DNA of 23,112 nucleotides from Treponema sp. (lineage in GTDB: Bacteria; Spirochaetota; Spirochaetia; Treponematales; Treponemataceae): NCBI GenBank assembly GCA_024691265.1, contig JAILNT010000172.1:1-23112 (forward strand), in the 5' to 3' direction. Below, one piece after another: positions 15,138 through 23,025 of the stretch. Below the pieces are notes generated by a model. The model ran no database searches. It was not told the origin of the DNA and worked only from the letters and a program-made list of their open reading frames with translations. The first letter of the stretch is position 1. Every line of letters begins with the position of its first letter. The position numbers were made by a program, and so were the translations under genes.

Positions 15138-16837
15138 ACAATACTGAGATTCGTGCCAAAATCAAAGACTACAGCAGTCAGATTGAAAAAAACTTCATGC
15201 TGCTTAGCGACAAGTTTCCAACATTGCTTAACAAGCAGGGCGGAACCTCTCTTGAAGAAATCCGTGACGTGTTGACAAAACTTGGCGATGGTAATTCAGT
15301 TGAAAGCGAAAAAGAAAAGAATATGCTTTCAGGTTATGGAAGTAAATATTCTAGCCTTTTTGATGAACTGAATCAGCGTATAAAAGACCTTGAAGAAGTA
15401 AATAGCCATGTAAAAGACATAAAAAGTGATAGTGAGGAAATGGAACTTATTGCTTTGAATGCTATGGTTATTTCAATAAAGTCTGGTGAAAAAGGTCGTG
15501 CATTCTCTGCCATTACAGAAAATCTAAAACGCCTTTCAACAGACATGATTCTTTATTCAAATAATCTTATTTCTGAAGAAAAACAATTACTTGACAGTAT
15601 TACTTCTGTACAACAGATTTTTGGTGGTATTGTTGATTCTCAGAAGCAGTTAAGTAGTTTAGGTTCTACAGGAGCTAGTGGTATTTCTAGTTTAATTCAG
15701 AGAGCTTCTGAACCTCTTGATGAAATGAAATCTCTTACTGATTCTGTTTACAAGCCTATTCAAGCTGCAATGGAAGGTATTCAGCAGCAAGATATTATAA
15801 GACAGGCTTTGGAACATGTTCAGCTATATTTAGAACAGATTTGTGATACAGAAGATATTTCTTCTCCTGCTTCAGACCAAGACCTTGATAATCTTACATT
15901 TAATATTACTGTTCTACAGTTGTGTGAACGTATTTTGAATAATGTTGAGTCTGCATTACAGAAAAGCGAAACAATTTTCAAGAATAATTGGAATAATGTT
16001 ACTTCTATTCTTGAATCTGTTGAACGCCAGAAAAATAGTTATATGGCTACTTTCCTGGGAGACCCCGCATCAAATCCTGACAGTATGCTTGCTGTTTTGA
16101 ATTCGATAATTGATAAATTCCAGGGAATGCTTGGAGAATTTGCTCATTATCAGCTTGTACAGAAAGATTTAGTACGTACTTGTCAGAATATTAATGAAAA
16201 AGCTCGTACAATGTATGCAGTATTTGAAAATCTAGGACCTGTTGTTAATAGACTTCATCACGTTCGTATTTTGCAGCAGATTGAAGTTGCAAAAAATACT
16301 GCTATTTCTGATGTTCGTGATTCTGTTACAGATATGGAAAAGCTTATTCAGAGTGCAAATGGTTCTTTGGATAACATGAGAGCATTGATTGGCAACTTTA
16401 TAGAACAGATTGGAACTTTACTTTCTTCTTTCACTTATTCTATTGCTCAAGATAATGCTGAAATGGCAGACTTAAGAAATAGTAAGAATGCATATTTCAA
16501 TTCTCTAAAAGATGCAGAAGGTCGTTTGCATGGTTGTATACAGAACTTTTCTGTATTCCCAACAGGATTTGCAAAAGAGTGTAGAGATGTATCTGATTCA
16601 CTTTCTTCAATCGAAGGTATTCAGAGTAAGTTATCGTCATTTATTCAAGAACTTCATTCTCGTTCAGAAGCTCTTGTACAGGAAAGAAATCAGGCATTCT
16701 CTGAAAGACAGATTTCATCTTGGACAATAAAAGATCCTAAACTCAATGATATTCAGAACAAGTTTAAAGCTTTGTCTGGACAAGATGGTTCTGTTCAAAG
16801 AGATATGAATGATGTAGGAGAAATCACTCTCTTTTAA
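15134..16837 (+). CDS. Soluble coiled-coil protein with degenerate chemoreceptor-tip motif
   Basis: This 567-residue, mostly helical protein has no signal peptide, membrane helix or HAMP domain. Residues 104-135 (ELIALNAMVISIKSGEKGRA, then FSAITENLKRLS) follow the pattern of the methyl-accepting protein hairpin tip (LLALNAAIEAARAGE.GRGFAVVA.EVR.L), but key positions differ: MVISIK replaces AAIEAAR. A second block, IQQQDIIRQALEHVQ (216-230), resembles the Q.QDI.RQ..E.V motif seen in receptor-like and CheZ-like helices. The remainder is predicted long helices, including LHHVRILQQIEVAKN. Placed between a MinD-like ATPase and cheD with overlaps on both sides (ATGA, TAATG), it is probably a chemotaxis accessory protein that may bind CheD, CheW/CheA or the ATPase. 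The function is unproven. A GAGGG site precedes the ATG. Confidence 0.75.
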   Translation: MNNTEIRAKIKDYSSQIEKNFMLLSDKFPTLLNKQGGTSLEEIRDVLTKLGDGNSVESEKEKNMLSGYGSKYSSLFDELNQRIKDLEEVNSHVKDIKSDSEEMELIALNAMVISIKSGEKGRAFSAITENLKRLSTDMILYSNNLISEEKQLLDSITSVQQIFGGIVDSQKQLSSLGSTGASGISSLIQRASEPLDEMKSLTDSVYKPIQAAMEGIQQQDIIRQALEHVQLYLEQICDTEDISSPASDQDLDNLTFNITVLQLCERILNNVESALQKSETIFKNNWNNVTSILESVERQKNSYMATFLGDPASNPDSMLAVLNSIIDKFQGMLGEFAHYQLVQKDLVRTCQNINEKARTMYAVFENLGPVVNRLHHVRILQQIEVAKNTAISDVRDSVTDMEKLIQSANGSLDNMRALIGNFIEQIGTLLSSFTYSIAQDNAEMADLRNSKNAYFNSLKDAEGRLHGCIQNFSVFPTGFAKECRDVSDSLSSIEGIQSKLSSFIQELHSRSEALVQERNQAFSERQISSWTIKDPKLNDIQNKFKALSGQDGSVQRDMNDVGEITLF

Positions 16838-17469
16838 TGATGAACCGATATTACGATTCTCACTTCGATAAGCAGATAGTTACAATTTATCCCGGAGAGT
16901 TTTTTGCAACCTTCGGTGATGAATTGATATCTACTGTTTTAGGTTCATGTATAAGCATTACATTGTTTGACGAGAAAAACAAGTTTGGTGGCATGAACCA
17001 CTTTATGTTTGCTAATACTAATAAAGATGGCTTAGCTGATGATGGTTTACAGGGCAGATATGGCGAATATGCTATAAAGTTGTTGCTTGAAGATTTATTA
17101 AAGCATGGAGCTGACAGAAAATCTTTAACAGCAAAAGTTTTTGGAGGCAGTAATGTTTTTAATCTTCCTCCAGATGCTGGTATCCAAGTTGGTGATATGA
17201 ACATCAAATTTGCATTTGATTATCTAAAGAAAGAACAGATACCTATTGTAGCTTCTGATATTGCTGGTATATATCCTAGAAAGATTTTTTTTGATCCGAA
17301 AACTTCAAAAGTCTGGTTAAAGAGGATAAGAACTAGAAATGAGGATTCTTCCCTATTCTTGCAAAAAGAACAGCATTATCTTTTATCATCTGCTAAAGAT
17401 AATGAAAAAATAAAAACTATTTTTACAGTTGACTTGCCAAAATTTGATGTTGCAGAGGCAAAAAAATAA
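16837..17469 (+). CDS. cheD: Chemoreceptor glutamine deamidase CheD
   Basis: CheD deamidates glutamines in chemoreceptors and, in several bacteria, also feeds back on the phosphatase CheC. Of the family catalytic features, Cys38 lies in TVLGSCIS and His55 in FGGMNHFM. Their spacing of 17 matches the Cys27-His44 spacing known from Thermotoga CheD; Thr33 or Ser32 could supply the third residue. AKVFGGSNVF and the strand-rich centre also fit. Residues after about 165 form an extra charged tail, making this 210-residue protein longer than the common 155-165. Two adjacent ATGs (16837 and 16840) are possible; the first overlaps the upstream stop by 1 bp (TAATG). No cheC is seen in the window. A strong terminator follows directly. 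Confidence 0.96.
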   Translation: MMNRYYDSHFDKQIVTIYPGEFFATFGDELISTVLGSCISITLFDEKNKFGGMNHFMFANTNKDGLADDGLQGRYGEYAIKLLLEDLLKHGADRKSLTAKVFGGSNVFNLPPDAGIQVGDMNIKFAFDYLKKEQIPIVASDIAGIYPRKIFFDPKTSKVWLKRIRTRNEDSSLFLQKEQHYLLSSAKDNEKIKTIFTVDLPKFDVAEAKK

Positions 17470-17528
17470 AATCCCTGTTAATCAACTTTTATTCATAAGA
17501 GTAAAAGAAAGATTAAGAGGGATTTTTT
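17468..17528. terminator. Bidirectional terminator between cheD and cheW
   Basis: AAAATCCCT (17468-17476) pairs with AGGGATTTT (17518-17526). After a G-G mismatch, TTAATC (17478-17483) pairs with GATTAA (17511-17516), and CTTTTA (17486-17491) pairs with TAAAAG (17502-17507). T-rich tracts follow on both strands, serving the convergent cheD and cheW genes. Confidence 0.9.
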
Positions 17529-17535
17529 ATTTATA

Positions 17536-18009
17536 TTATTCTACATCAGATTCGATTGATTGAAAGATTTTATGCAAATCAAGAATTAAAACAAAATTAT
17601 TGTCTTTTTTTGCTACAGTTTTTATAAAATCTTTTCTATTGTCTAAAGCTCCAAAAGAAACATTTTCAGACTTTGTTAATTCCAGTCTAGATACTATATC
17701 AACATCATCTGCAACAAGTGCTACTGTCATTGGGGAATTTTCATTTTCCTGAGGAATTTCAGTAACAATTATAGAAGATTGTTCTATTGTTTTTTTTATT
17801 TCAAATCCAAAAAGTATTCGAAAATCAACAACCGTTACTACAGAACCTCTTATATTCATAACTCCTTTAAGATACGGGAAAGCCTTTGGTACTTGTGTTA
17901 GCGAAGAAAATTTAAGGACTTCCTTCACGAATGAAACTGGAATTGCGAACATTCCGTCTCCTAACTTAAATGTGAAATACGTTTCCTCTGATAATTTTTT
18001 TTCTTCCAT
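17536..18009 (-). CDS. cheW: Chemotaxis coupling protein CheW
   Basis: CheW is the cytoplasmic SH3-like adaptor that joins receptors to the kinase CheA. The 157-residue protein consists of a single CheW domain: FKLGDGMFAIPVSFVKEVLK (about 14-33), then LTQVPKAFPYLKGVMNIRGS (about 37-56) with the conserved NIRG, then VVTVVDFRILFG. The later strands around NNFVLILDLHKIF fit the closing part. An AGGAG lies 11 nt before the ATG. It is transcribed alone, convergent with cheD and divergent from the STAS-cheA operon, between a bidirectional terminator and its own promoter. Confidence 0.97.
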   Translation of the reverse strand: MEEKKLSEETYFTFKLGDGMFAIPVSFVKEVLKFSSLTQVPKAFPYLKGVMNIRGSVVTVVDFRILFGFEIKKTIEQSSIIVTEIPQENENSPMTVALVADDVDIVSRLELTKSENVSFGALDNRKDFIKTVAKKDNNFVLILDLHKIFQSIESDVE

Positions 18010-18072
18010 AAGTTTGACCGCTCCTAAAAGGCATTATAGAATATTTATAACAATTTGATAGCTATACAATAA

Positions 18073-18100
18073 ATTATATAGGACTTTGAACTAAAATCAA
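18073..18100 (-). promoter_or_regulatory. Predicted promoter of cheW
   Basis: On the minus strand TTGATT (18100-18095) and a perfect TATAAT (18078-18073) are 16 nt apart, about 64 nt before the ATG. Its -35 lies about 40 bp from that of the divergent STAS-cheA promoter. Confidence 0.55.
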
Positions 18101-18141
18101 TCAAATATATTTATTATTAGTGAAAGAATAAATATATTAAG

Positions 18142-18169
18142 CTGAAACGAAAAAAAAGTGTTTTATAAT
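18142..18169 (+). promoter_or_regulatory. Predicted promoter of the STAS-cheA-cheR-cheB operon
   Basis: CTGAAA (18142-18147) and a perfect TATAAT (18164-18169) are 16 nt apart, predicting a start near 18176 and a leader of about 86 nt. No sigma-28-type motif was recognised, so this chemotaxis operon appears to use the housekeeping factor. Confidence 0.55.
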
Positions 18170-18261
18170 GATATGTATATAGAATAGATGCGATAATTAT
18201 TTTATTAAATTTGTTCTAAATAAGGAAATGTCAGTTTATATTAGTCTTGTGGAGGTAAAAA

Positions 18262-18570
18262 GTGGACAATGCAGAAGAAAAATCTTTGAAAGAAATATTC
18301 TGGAAAGGTGCAGTTGGTATTGAACAAGCTCAATCTGCAAAACAAGAATTATTAGAAGCCTTTGAATCTGCTAGCGAAGTTCACTTAGACATTTCTGAGG
18401 TCGATGACTTAGACGTGTCTGCAATTCAGCTTATTTTAGCTTCATGCAAAGAAGGAAATAAGCGGGGAATTCCCTTCTCTTTGACTGGAAAAATACCAGA
18501 AGTCATAGACAGTTTCGTAAAAGAATGTGGTATATCATTGACTGATTTGAATGCAAAAACAAAGAACTGA
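18262..18570 (+). CDS. STAS-domain protein upstream of cheA
   Basis: This 102-residue single-domain protein starts at GTG (18262) with GGAGG 6 nt upstream. The segment VHLDISEVDDLDVSAIQLIL (about 40-59) matches the core of STAS/anti-anti-sigma proteins, where the usual D-S-S/A-G-L loop carries the phosphorylated Ser. Here the residue after Asp is Val, with Ser one place later (DVSAIQL). The SpoIIAA-type phosphosite is therefore not conserved in its exact place. It lies 14 nt before cheA in the same operon, so it probably works with the kinase or array and not with a sigma factor. That role is inferred; the STAS fold itself is well supported. Confidence 0.85.
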   Translation: MDNAEEKSLKEIFWKGAVGIEQAQSAKQELLEAFESASEVHLDISEVDDLDVSAIQLILASCKEGNKRGIPFSLTGKIPEVIDSFVKECGISLTDLNAKTKN

Positions 18571-18584
18571 AAGAGGTAAAGTTT

Positions 18585-20750
18585 ATGCTTGAACATATGA
18601 ATTCAGTTTTTCTTGAAGAAGCAACAGACCTTTTGGAGAACCTTGAAGGACAGCTTCTTACATTGGAAGAAAATCCACAGGATAGCGAAACTATAAGTGC
18701 AGTTTTCAGGGCTATGCACACAATAAAAGGCTCTTCTGCAATGTTCGGCTTTGATGGCGTATCAAAATTTACACATCAAATTGAAAGCACTTTTGACCTT
18801 GTCAGAAACGGTCTTGTACCTGTAACACATGAACTTATAAATCTTACTTTAACAGCAAGAGACCACATAAGAGATTTACTTAATGTAAATCCTGTACCTC
18901 CTGATATGCAGAAAATATCAGATAAAATTGTTGCTGATTTCCAGTCTTATGTTGCTCCTTATAAGCAAGAAGAAGATAAAACAGGTGCACAAAATTCTAA
19001 TGCCAATCAAAATGAACCTGCTAAAAATAATAACAATGAAGATTCAGATATAGATTCTAAATCTACAAAAGAAACAACATGGCGAATTATGTTCCGTCCT
19101 TCAGCTGGTATTATGCTGAATGGAACTCGCCCGGCTTTACTTATAAAAGAACTGAATGAACTTGGTACAGCAACTGTAGTACCATTCTATGAAAATTTAC
19201 CTGCATTGTCTGATATAGACCCAGAACAATGTTATTTTTCATGGGACGTAATTCTCACAACAGAAAAGTCTGAGAATGACATAAAAGATGTATTTATCTT
19301 TCTTGATAATGATTCAAAACTTACACTTGAGAAAATTGATATAGGTTCTACGGGAAATAAGAAAATAGGTGAAATTCTTATAGACCGCCATGAAATAAAC
19401 AGAGAAGAACTTGATAACCTTATAACACAGCAGAAAAAGCTTGGACAATTACTTGTTGAAAATACAAGTATTTCTAAGCAGCAGATACAGTCTGCCCTTG
19501 CAGAACAGGAGCATATTACTAAAATTATTTCTGCTGGTAATAAGACTTCTGCAACCCCTTCACAACCGGCTAATCAATCAATCCGTGTTAATAGTGAAAA
19601 ACTAGACCAGCTTATTGACCTTGTAGGTGAGATGGTCACATTTAATGCTCGTCTTGGACAACTTTCCCAGGATTTAAAACTTCCTCAACTTACTTCTTTA
19701 AGTGAATTGGGAGAAAGACTAATACTAAGTTTACGTGATACTTCTATGGATATGCGTATGCTTCCTATAGGCAGTATATTCAGTCGTTTCAGGCGTCTTG
19801 TGCGTGACCTTTCTAACGAACTTGGTAAGAATATAGAACTTGTAACAGAAGGAGCTGATACAGAGCTTGATAAGACTGTTATTGAGAAATTAAATGACCC
19901 TCTTGTACATCTTATAAGGAACGCAGTAGACCACGGTGTTGAAATGCCTGATGTAAGAAAAGCTTCTGGCAAAAATCCGCAGGGTACTGTAAAACTTTCT
20001 GCAAAGCATGCGGGTGCTTTTGTACTTATTTCTATTAGCGATGATGGTGCTGGTATTAATCGTGAAAAAGTAAAGAAAAAGGCTATTGATAAAGGAATTA
20101 TAAAAGCTTCAGATGAATTAACAGATACAGAAATCGATGAACTTATTTTTAGACCTGGATTTTCTACTGCTGCAAAAGTTTCCGATATTTCTGGTCGTGG
20201 TGTAGGAATGGACGTTGTTAAAAAGAACATTACTGCATTGGGAGGAACTGTTGCCATTGAAAGTAATCCTGGTCATGGTTCAACATTCATACTAAAAATA
20301 CCTCTTACACTTGCAATAATAGAGGGTATGCTTGTAAGTATTGGAGCAAATAAATATGTAATTCCTCTTACAAATATTGAAGAATGTCTTGAATATAATC
20401 CTGAAGATAAAGATAAAAATGCAATTTGCACTCATATAACTGCACGTGGAGAATTCTTGCCATGTATTAATATGAGAAAATATTTTGAAATAGAAGATGA
20501 AATCCCTAAAAATCTTCAAGTTGTAGTTGTAAATGACCAGAACAGTAAGATAGGAATTGTTGTTGATAGTGTTATTGGTAATCATCAAACTGTTATAAAA
20601 CCTCTCGGAAAGCTATATAAAAATATAGAAGGACTTTCTGGAGCCACAATTTTAGGTGATGGTTCTGTTGCTTTGATTCTTGATATATTCAAGCTCTCTA
20701 CTGTTATTCATTATTTGGAACAGGAAGTATCAAGAACTACTGTTCAATAG
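18585..20750 (+). CDS. cheA: Chemotaxis histidine kinase CheA
   Basis: This kinase of the chemotaxis array phosphorylates CheY and CheB. In the 721 residues, the P1 HPt domain (1-125) has His45 in FRAMHTIKGSSAMFG. A low-complexity Asn/Ser/Asp linker follows (128-164). A P2-like region is next (165-255, TWRIMFRPSAGIM, SWDVILTT). Residues 258-312 form two helical repeats (IGEILIDRHEINREELDNLI and LGQLLVENTSISKQQIQSAL) resembling the N-terminal module of GspE/MshE-type proteins. The P3 dimerisation helices span 334-395. The P4 ATPase (about 396-572) has an N-box around HLIRNAVDHG (442-451), DDGAG (486-490) and GRGVGMDVV (537-545). The P5 CheW-like domain is C-terminal. AGAGG lies 8 nt before the ATG. 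Confidence 0.97.
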   Translation: MLEHMNSVFLEEATDLLENLEGQLLTLEENPQDSETISAVFRAMHTIKGSSAMFGFDGVSKFTHQIESTFDLVRNGLVPVTHELINLTLTARDHIRDLLNVNPVPPDMQKISDKIVADFQSYVAPYKQEEDKTGAQNSNANQNEPAKNNNNEDSDIDSKSTKETTWRIMFRPSAGIMLNGTRPALLIKELNELGTATVVPFYENLPALSDIDPEQCYFSWDVILTTEKSENDIKDVFIFLDNDSKLTLEKIDIGSTGNKKIGEILIDRHEINREELDNLITQQKKLGQLLVENTSISKQQIQSALAEQEHITKIISAGNKTSATPSQPANQSIRVNSEKLDQLIDLVGEMVTFNARLGQLSQDLKLPQLTSLSELGERLILSLRDTSMDMRMLPIGSIFSRFRRLVRDLSNELGKNIELVTEGADTELDKTVIEKLNDPLVHLIRNAVDHGVEMPDVRKASGKNPQGTVKLSAKHAGAFVLISISDDGAGINREKVKKKAIDKGIIKASDELTDTEIDELIFRPGFSTAAKVSDISGRGVGMDVVKKNITALGGTVAIESNPGHGSTFILKIPLTLAIIEGMLVSIGANKYVIPLTNIEECLEYNPEDKDKNAICTHITARGEFLPCINMRKYFEIEDEIPKNLQVVVVNDQNSKIGIVVDSVIGNHQTVIKPLGKLYKNIEGLSGATILGDGSVALILDIFKLSTVIHYLEQEVSRTTVQ

Positions 20751-20766
20751 AGGGTTTTTGCTGAAA

Positions 20767-21705
20767 ATGAATATCTTGAATAAGTCTTTTCTTTCAAAAA
20801 AAATGTATCTCCAGGCTGATGGAATGGCAGCAGCAAATTTATCTTTTAACATAAATGCCTTGCAAAACAATACATTAGTTCTTACAGAAGCTCAGTTCAA
20901 TAAAATTGCTAACTTCATAGAAGAAAATGTTGGGATAAAAATGCCTCATTCAAAAAAATTAATGATGCAGGCTCGCCTTTCTTCGAGATTAAAAGCAAAA
21001 GGCTTTTCAAGTTTTGATGAATATATAAATTATGTATTTGCCAATCACTCTGCTGCACAAGATGAAATGGTCATGATGATTGATGCACTGACTACAAATC
21101 TTACGCATTTTTTTAGGGAATCTCCTCATTTTGATTACATGACAAGTACAGTTTTACCTAACCTCCTAGAAATGGGAATTACACGACCTGAATTATGGTC
21201 TGCTGGCTGTTCTTCAGGCGAAGAGCCTTATACCCTTTCTATGGTAATGCAAGAATATATGAGGGCTCATAAAGCCTCTTTTGCAGATTATCACATTCTT
21301 GCAACAGATATTTCCACAAGAGTTTTAGAAAAAGCTATGAATGCAGTTTATCCTATGGATAGTGTAAGTAAAATGTCTTTTGATATGAAAAAAAGATATT
21401 TTCTAAAAAGCAGAAATCCTGAAACACCTCTTGTTAGGATAAAGGAGGCTGTTAGAAACAAAGTTTCATTTCAAAGATTAAATTTTATGGATGAAAAATA
21501 TTCTGTGAATAGCAAAAAGCATATTATCTTCTGTAGAAATGTGCTCATATATTTCGATAAACCAACTCAAGAAGCAGTTGTTTCAAGGTTGGTTGAACAG
21601 CTCGTTCCCGATGGATATTTGTTTCTAGGACATTCTGAAACGATATTTGGAATGAATCTTCCCTTACGAACTGTAGCTCCTACAGTTTTTCGTAAGCAAT
21701 CCTAA
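20767..21705 (+). CDS. cheR: Chemotaxis protein methyltransferase CheR
   Basis: CheR uses S-adenosylmethionine to methylate glutamates of chemoreceptors. The N-terminal helical domain (about 38-115, with TTNLTHFFRE at 109-118) precedes the SAM-binding domain with LWSAGCSSGEEPYTLSM (about 143-159), LATDIS, then FCRNVLIYFDK and GYLFLGHSET. With the ATG at 20767 it has 312 residues, somewhat longer than the usual 270-290, owing to an N-terminal extension of about 35 residues. The alternative ATG at 20680 lies deep inside cheA and gives an unlikely leader. A GAGGG (20750-20754) sits 12 nt upstream, a loose but usable site, so internal starts at 20803 or 20824 remain possible. The gap after the cheA stop is 16 nt. 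Confidence 0.95.
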   Translation: MNILNKSFLSKKMYLQADGMAAANLSFNINALQNNTLVLTEAQFNKIANFIEENVGIKMPHSKKLMMQARLSSRLKAKGFSSFDEYINYVFANHSAAQDEMVMMIDALTTNLTHFFRESPHFDYMTSTVLPNLLEMGITRPELWSAGCSSGEEPYTLSMVMQEYMRAHKASFADYHILATDISTRVLEKAMNAVYPMDSVSKMSFDMKKRYFLKSRNPETPLVRIKEAVRNKVSFQRLNFMDEKYSVNSKKHIIFCRNVLIYFDKPTQEAVVSRLVEQLVPDGYLFLGHSETIFGMNLPLRTVAPTVFRKQS

Positions 21706-21752
21706 CGAGGTTGAATTATGATTCATGTAATACTAAAAGGGGTTAATAAAAA

Positions 21753-22937
21753 ATGGCAATAAAAGTACTCATAATAGATGATTCTGCACTTGTTAGACAG
21801 ACAATGACAGATGTTTTAAATCTCGATTCTGATATAAAAGTTATTGCGACTGCCTCTGACCCTATATTTGGTGTAAAAAAGATTCAACAGGAAAGACCAG
21901 ATGTAATAATTCTTGATATAGAAATGGCAAGAATGGACGGTCTTACTTTCTTAAAAAAATTAAATGCAACAGTAGACCCAATACCTGTCGTCATATGCTC
22001 TGTTGGTGCAGATAAAGGTTCTCTAAATGCAATAAAAGCCCTTGAATATGGTGCTTGCGAAGTAATTGCAAAACCTGCATTAGGAACGAGAAAGTTTATA
22101 GAAGAATCAAGAACTTTTATAAGTGATGCTGTAAAAGCCGCTTATCATAGTACAGGAAAACTAAAAAAACTTATCCCTTCTCCATTAACAGGACTTGTAC
22201 ACAAAACAGCTTCTTCTATAGATATAAATAACTCTGAGGAAACGGATAGTTCTTCAAAAAGTATAAAAAATAAGAGTTCTTCTAAATTTTCAAATATACA
22301 ACCAAAACTTTCTGCTGATGTTATGCTTGAAAAACCGTCTGCCGGGAATTACACTTTATTAAAGACGAGTGAAAGAATTGTTGTTGTTGGAGCGAGTACA
22401 GGAGGAACAGAAGCTCTAAAGGATTTTTTAGAGATGCTTCCAGAAAATTCTCCTGGAATTGTTATTGTGCAACATATGCCAAAACATTTTACAGCAGCTT
22501 TTGCACAGCGACTTGATGGACTTTGTCGCATACATGTAAAAGAAGCTGAAGATGGCGATAAAGTTGTTGCAGGACAGGCGTTAATAGCTCCTGGTGACTA
22601 TCATACAATGTTAAAAAGAGATGGGAACAAGTATTTTGTTGATGTAAAAGATGGTCCACTTGTTTCTCGTCATAGACCTTCTGTAGATGTTTTATTTCGT
22701 TCTGCGGCTCGTTATGCAGGACAAAATGCAATAGGAATAATAATGACAGGCATGGGCGATGATGGTGCTCATGGAATGAAAGAAATGCATGATACAGGTG
22801 CTTTTACTATAGCACAAGATGAAGCTACTTGTATTGTTTATGGAATGCCTGGTGAAGCTGTTAAACTAGGAGGCGTAGATAAAATTGTTCCTTTGCAGGA
22901 TATAGCTGCAACAATGCTTTCTGCATTAAGGAAGTAA
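21753..22937 (+). CDS. cheB: Protein-glutamate methylesterase/response regulator CheB
   Basis: CheB removes methyl groups from (and can deamidate) chemoreceptors when phosphorylated by CheA. The receiver domain (1-125) has Asp10/Asp11, phospho-acceptor Asp55 in ILDIEMARMDG, and Lys in IAKPALG. Most CheBs read EMPRMDG, so Ala replaces the usual Pro. A linker of about 80 residues (130-210), rich in Ser, Lys and Asn, is longer than usual. The esterase domain (about 211-394) has Ser215 in GASTGG, His241 in QHMPKHF and Asp337 in GMGDDGAHGM; the spacings of 26 and 96 match Ser164/His190/Asp286 of Salmonella CheB. AAGGGG lies 10 nt before the ATG, 47 nt after cheR. Confidence 0.97.
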   Translation: MAIKVLIIDDSALVRQTMTDVLNLDSDIKVIATASDPIFGVKKIQQERPDVIILDIEMARMDGLTFLKKLNATVDPIPVVICSVGADKGSLNAIKALEYGACEVIAKPALGTRKFIEESRTFISDAVKAAYHSTGKLKKLIPSPLTGLVHKTASSIDINNSEETDSSSKSIKNKSSSKFSNIQPKLSADVMLEKPSAGNYTLLKTSERIVVVGASTGGTEALKDFLEMLPENSPGIVIVQHMPKHFTAAFAQRLDGLCRIHVKEAEDGDKVVAGQALIAPGDYHTMLKRDGNKYFVDVKDGPLVSRHRPSVDVLFRSAARYAGQNAIGIIMTGMGDDGAHGMKEMHDTGAFTIAQDEATCIVYGMPGEAVKLGGVDKIVPLQDIAATMLSALRK

Positions 22938-22963
22938 ATAGAATTAGATAGAATAAAATTTAA

Positions 22964-23003
22964 GTATTATAAATAAATAAAATATATAAGCTATTTATAA
23001 TAC
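22964..23003. repeat. 12-bp perfect inverted repeat between cheB and cheY-like gene
   Basis: GTATTATAAATA (22964-22975) and TATTTATAATAC (22992-23003) are exact reverse complements with a 16-nt AT-rich spacer. There is no T-run, so it is not a classical terminator. The right arm contains TATAAT (22996-23001), which could be the -10 of a cheY promoter, though no good -35 was found. It may be an mRNA stem between the two genes. In such AT-rich sequence chance is a real alternative. Confidence 0.55.
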
Positions 23004-23025
23004 AATAATAATATAGGAGTAATAA

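Noticed and set aside
18010..18261. Possible small gene in the cheW-STAS gap
   Set aside because: No frame with a start and ribosome site was found; the space is filled by two divergent promoters and AT-rich leader sequence.
20680..20766. Upstream start of cheR at 20680
   Set aside because: It overlaps the conserved CheW-like end of cheA by 71 bp and has no ribosome site.
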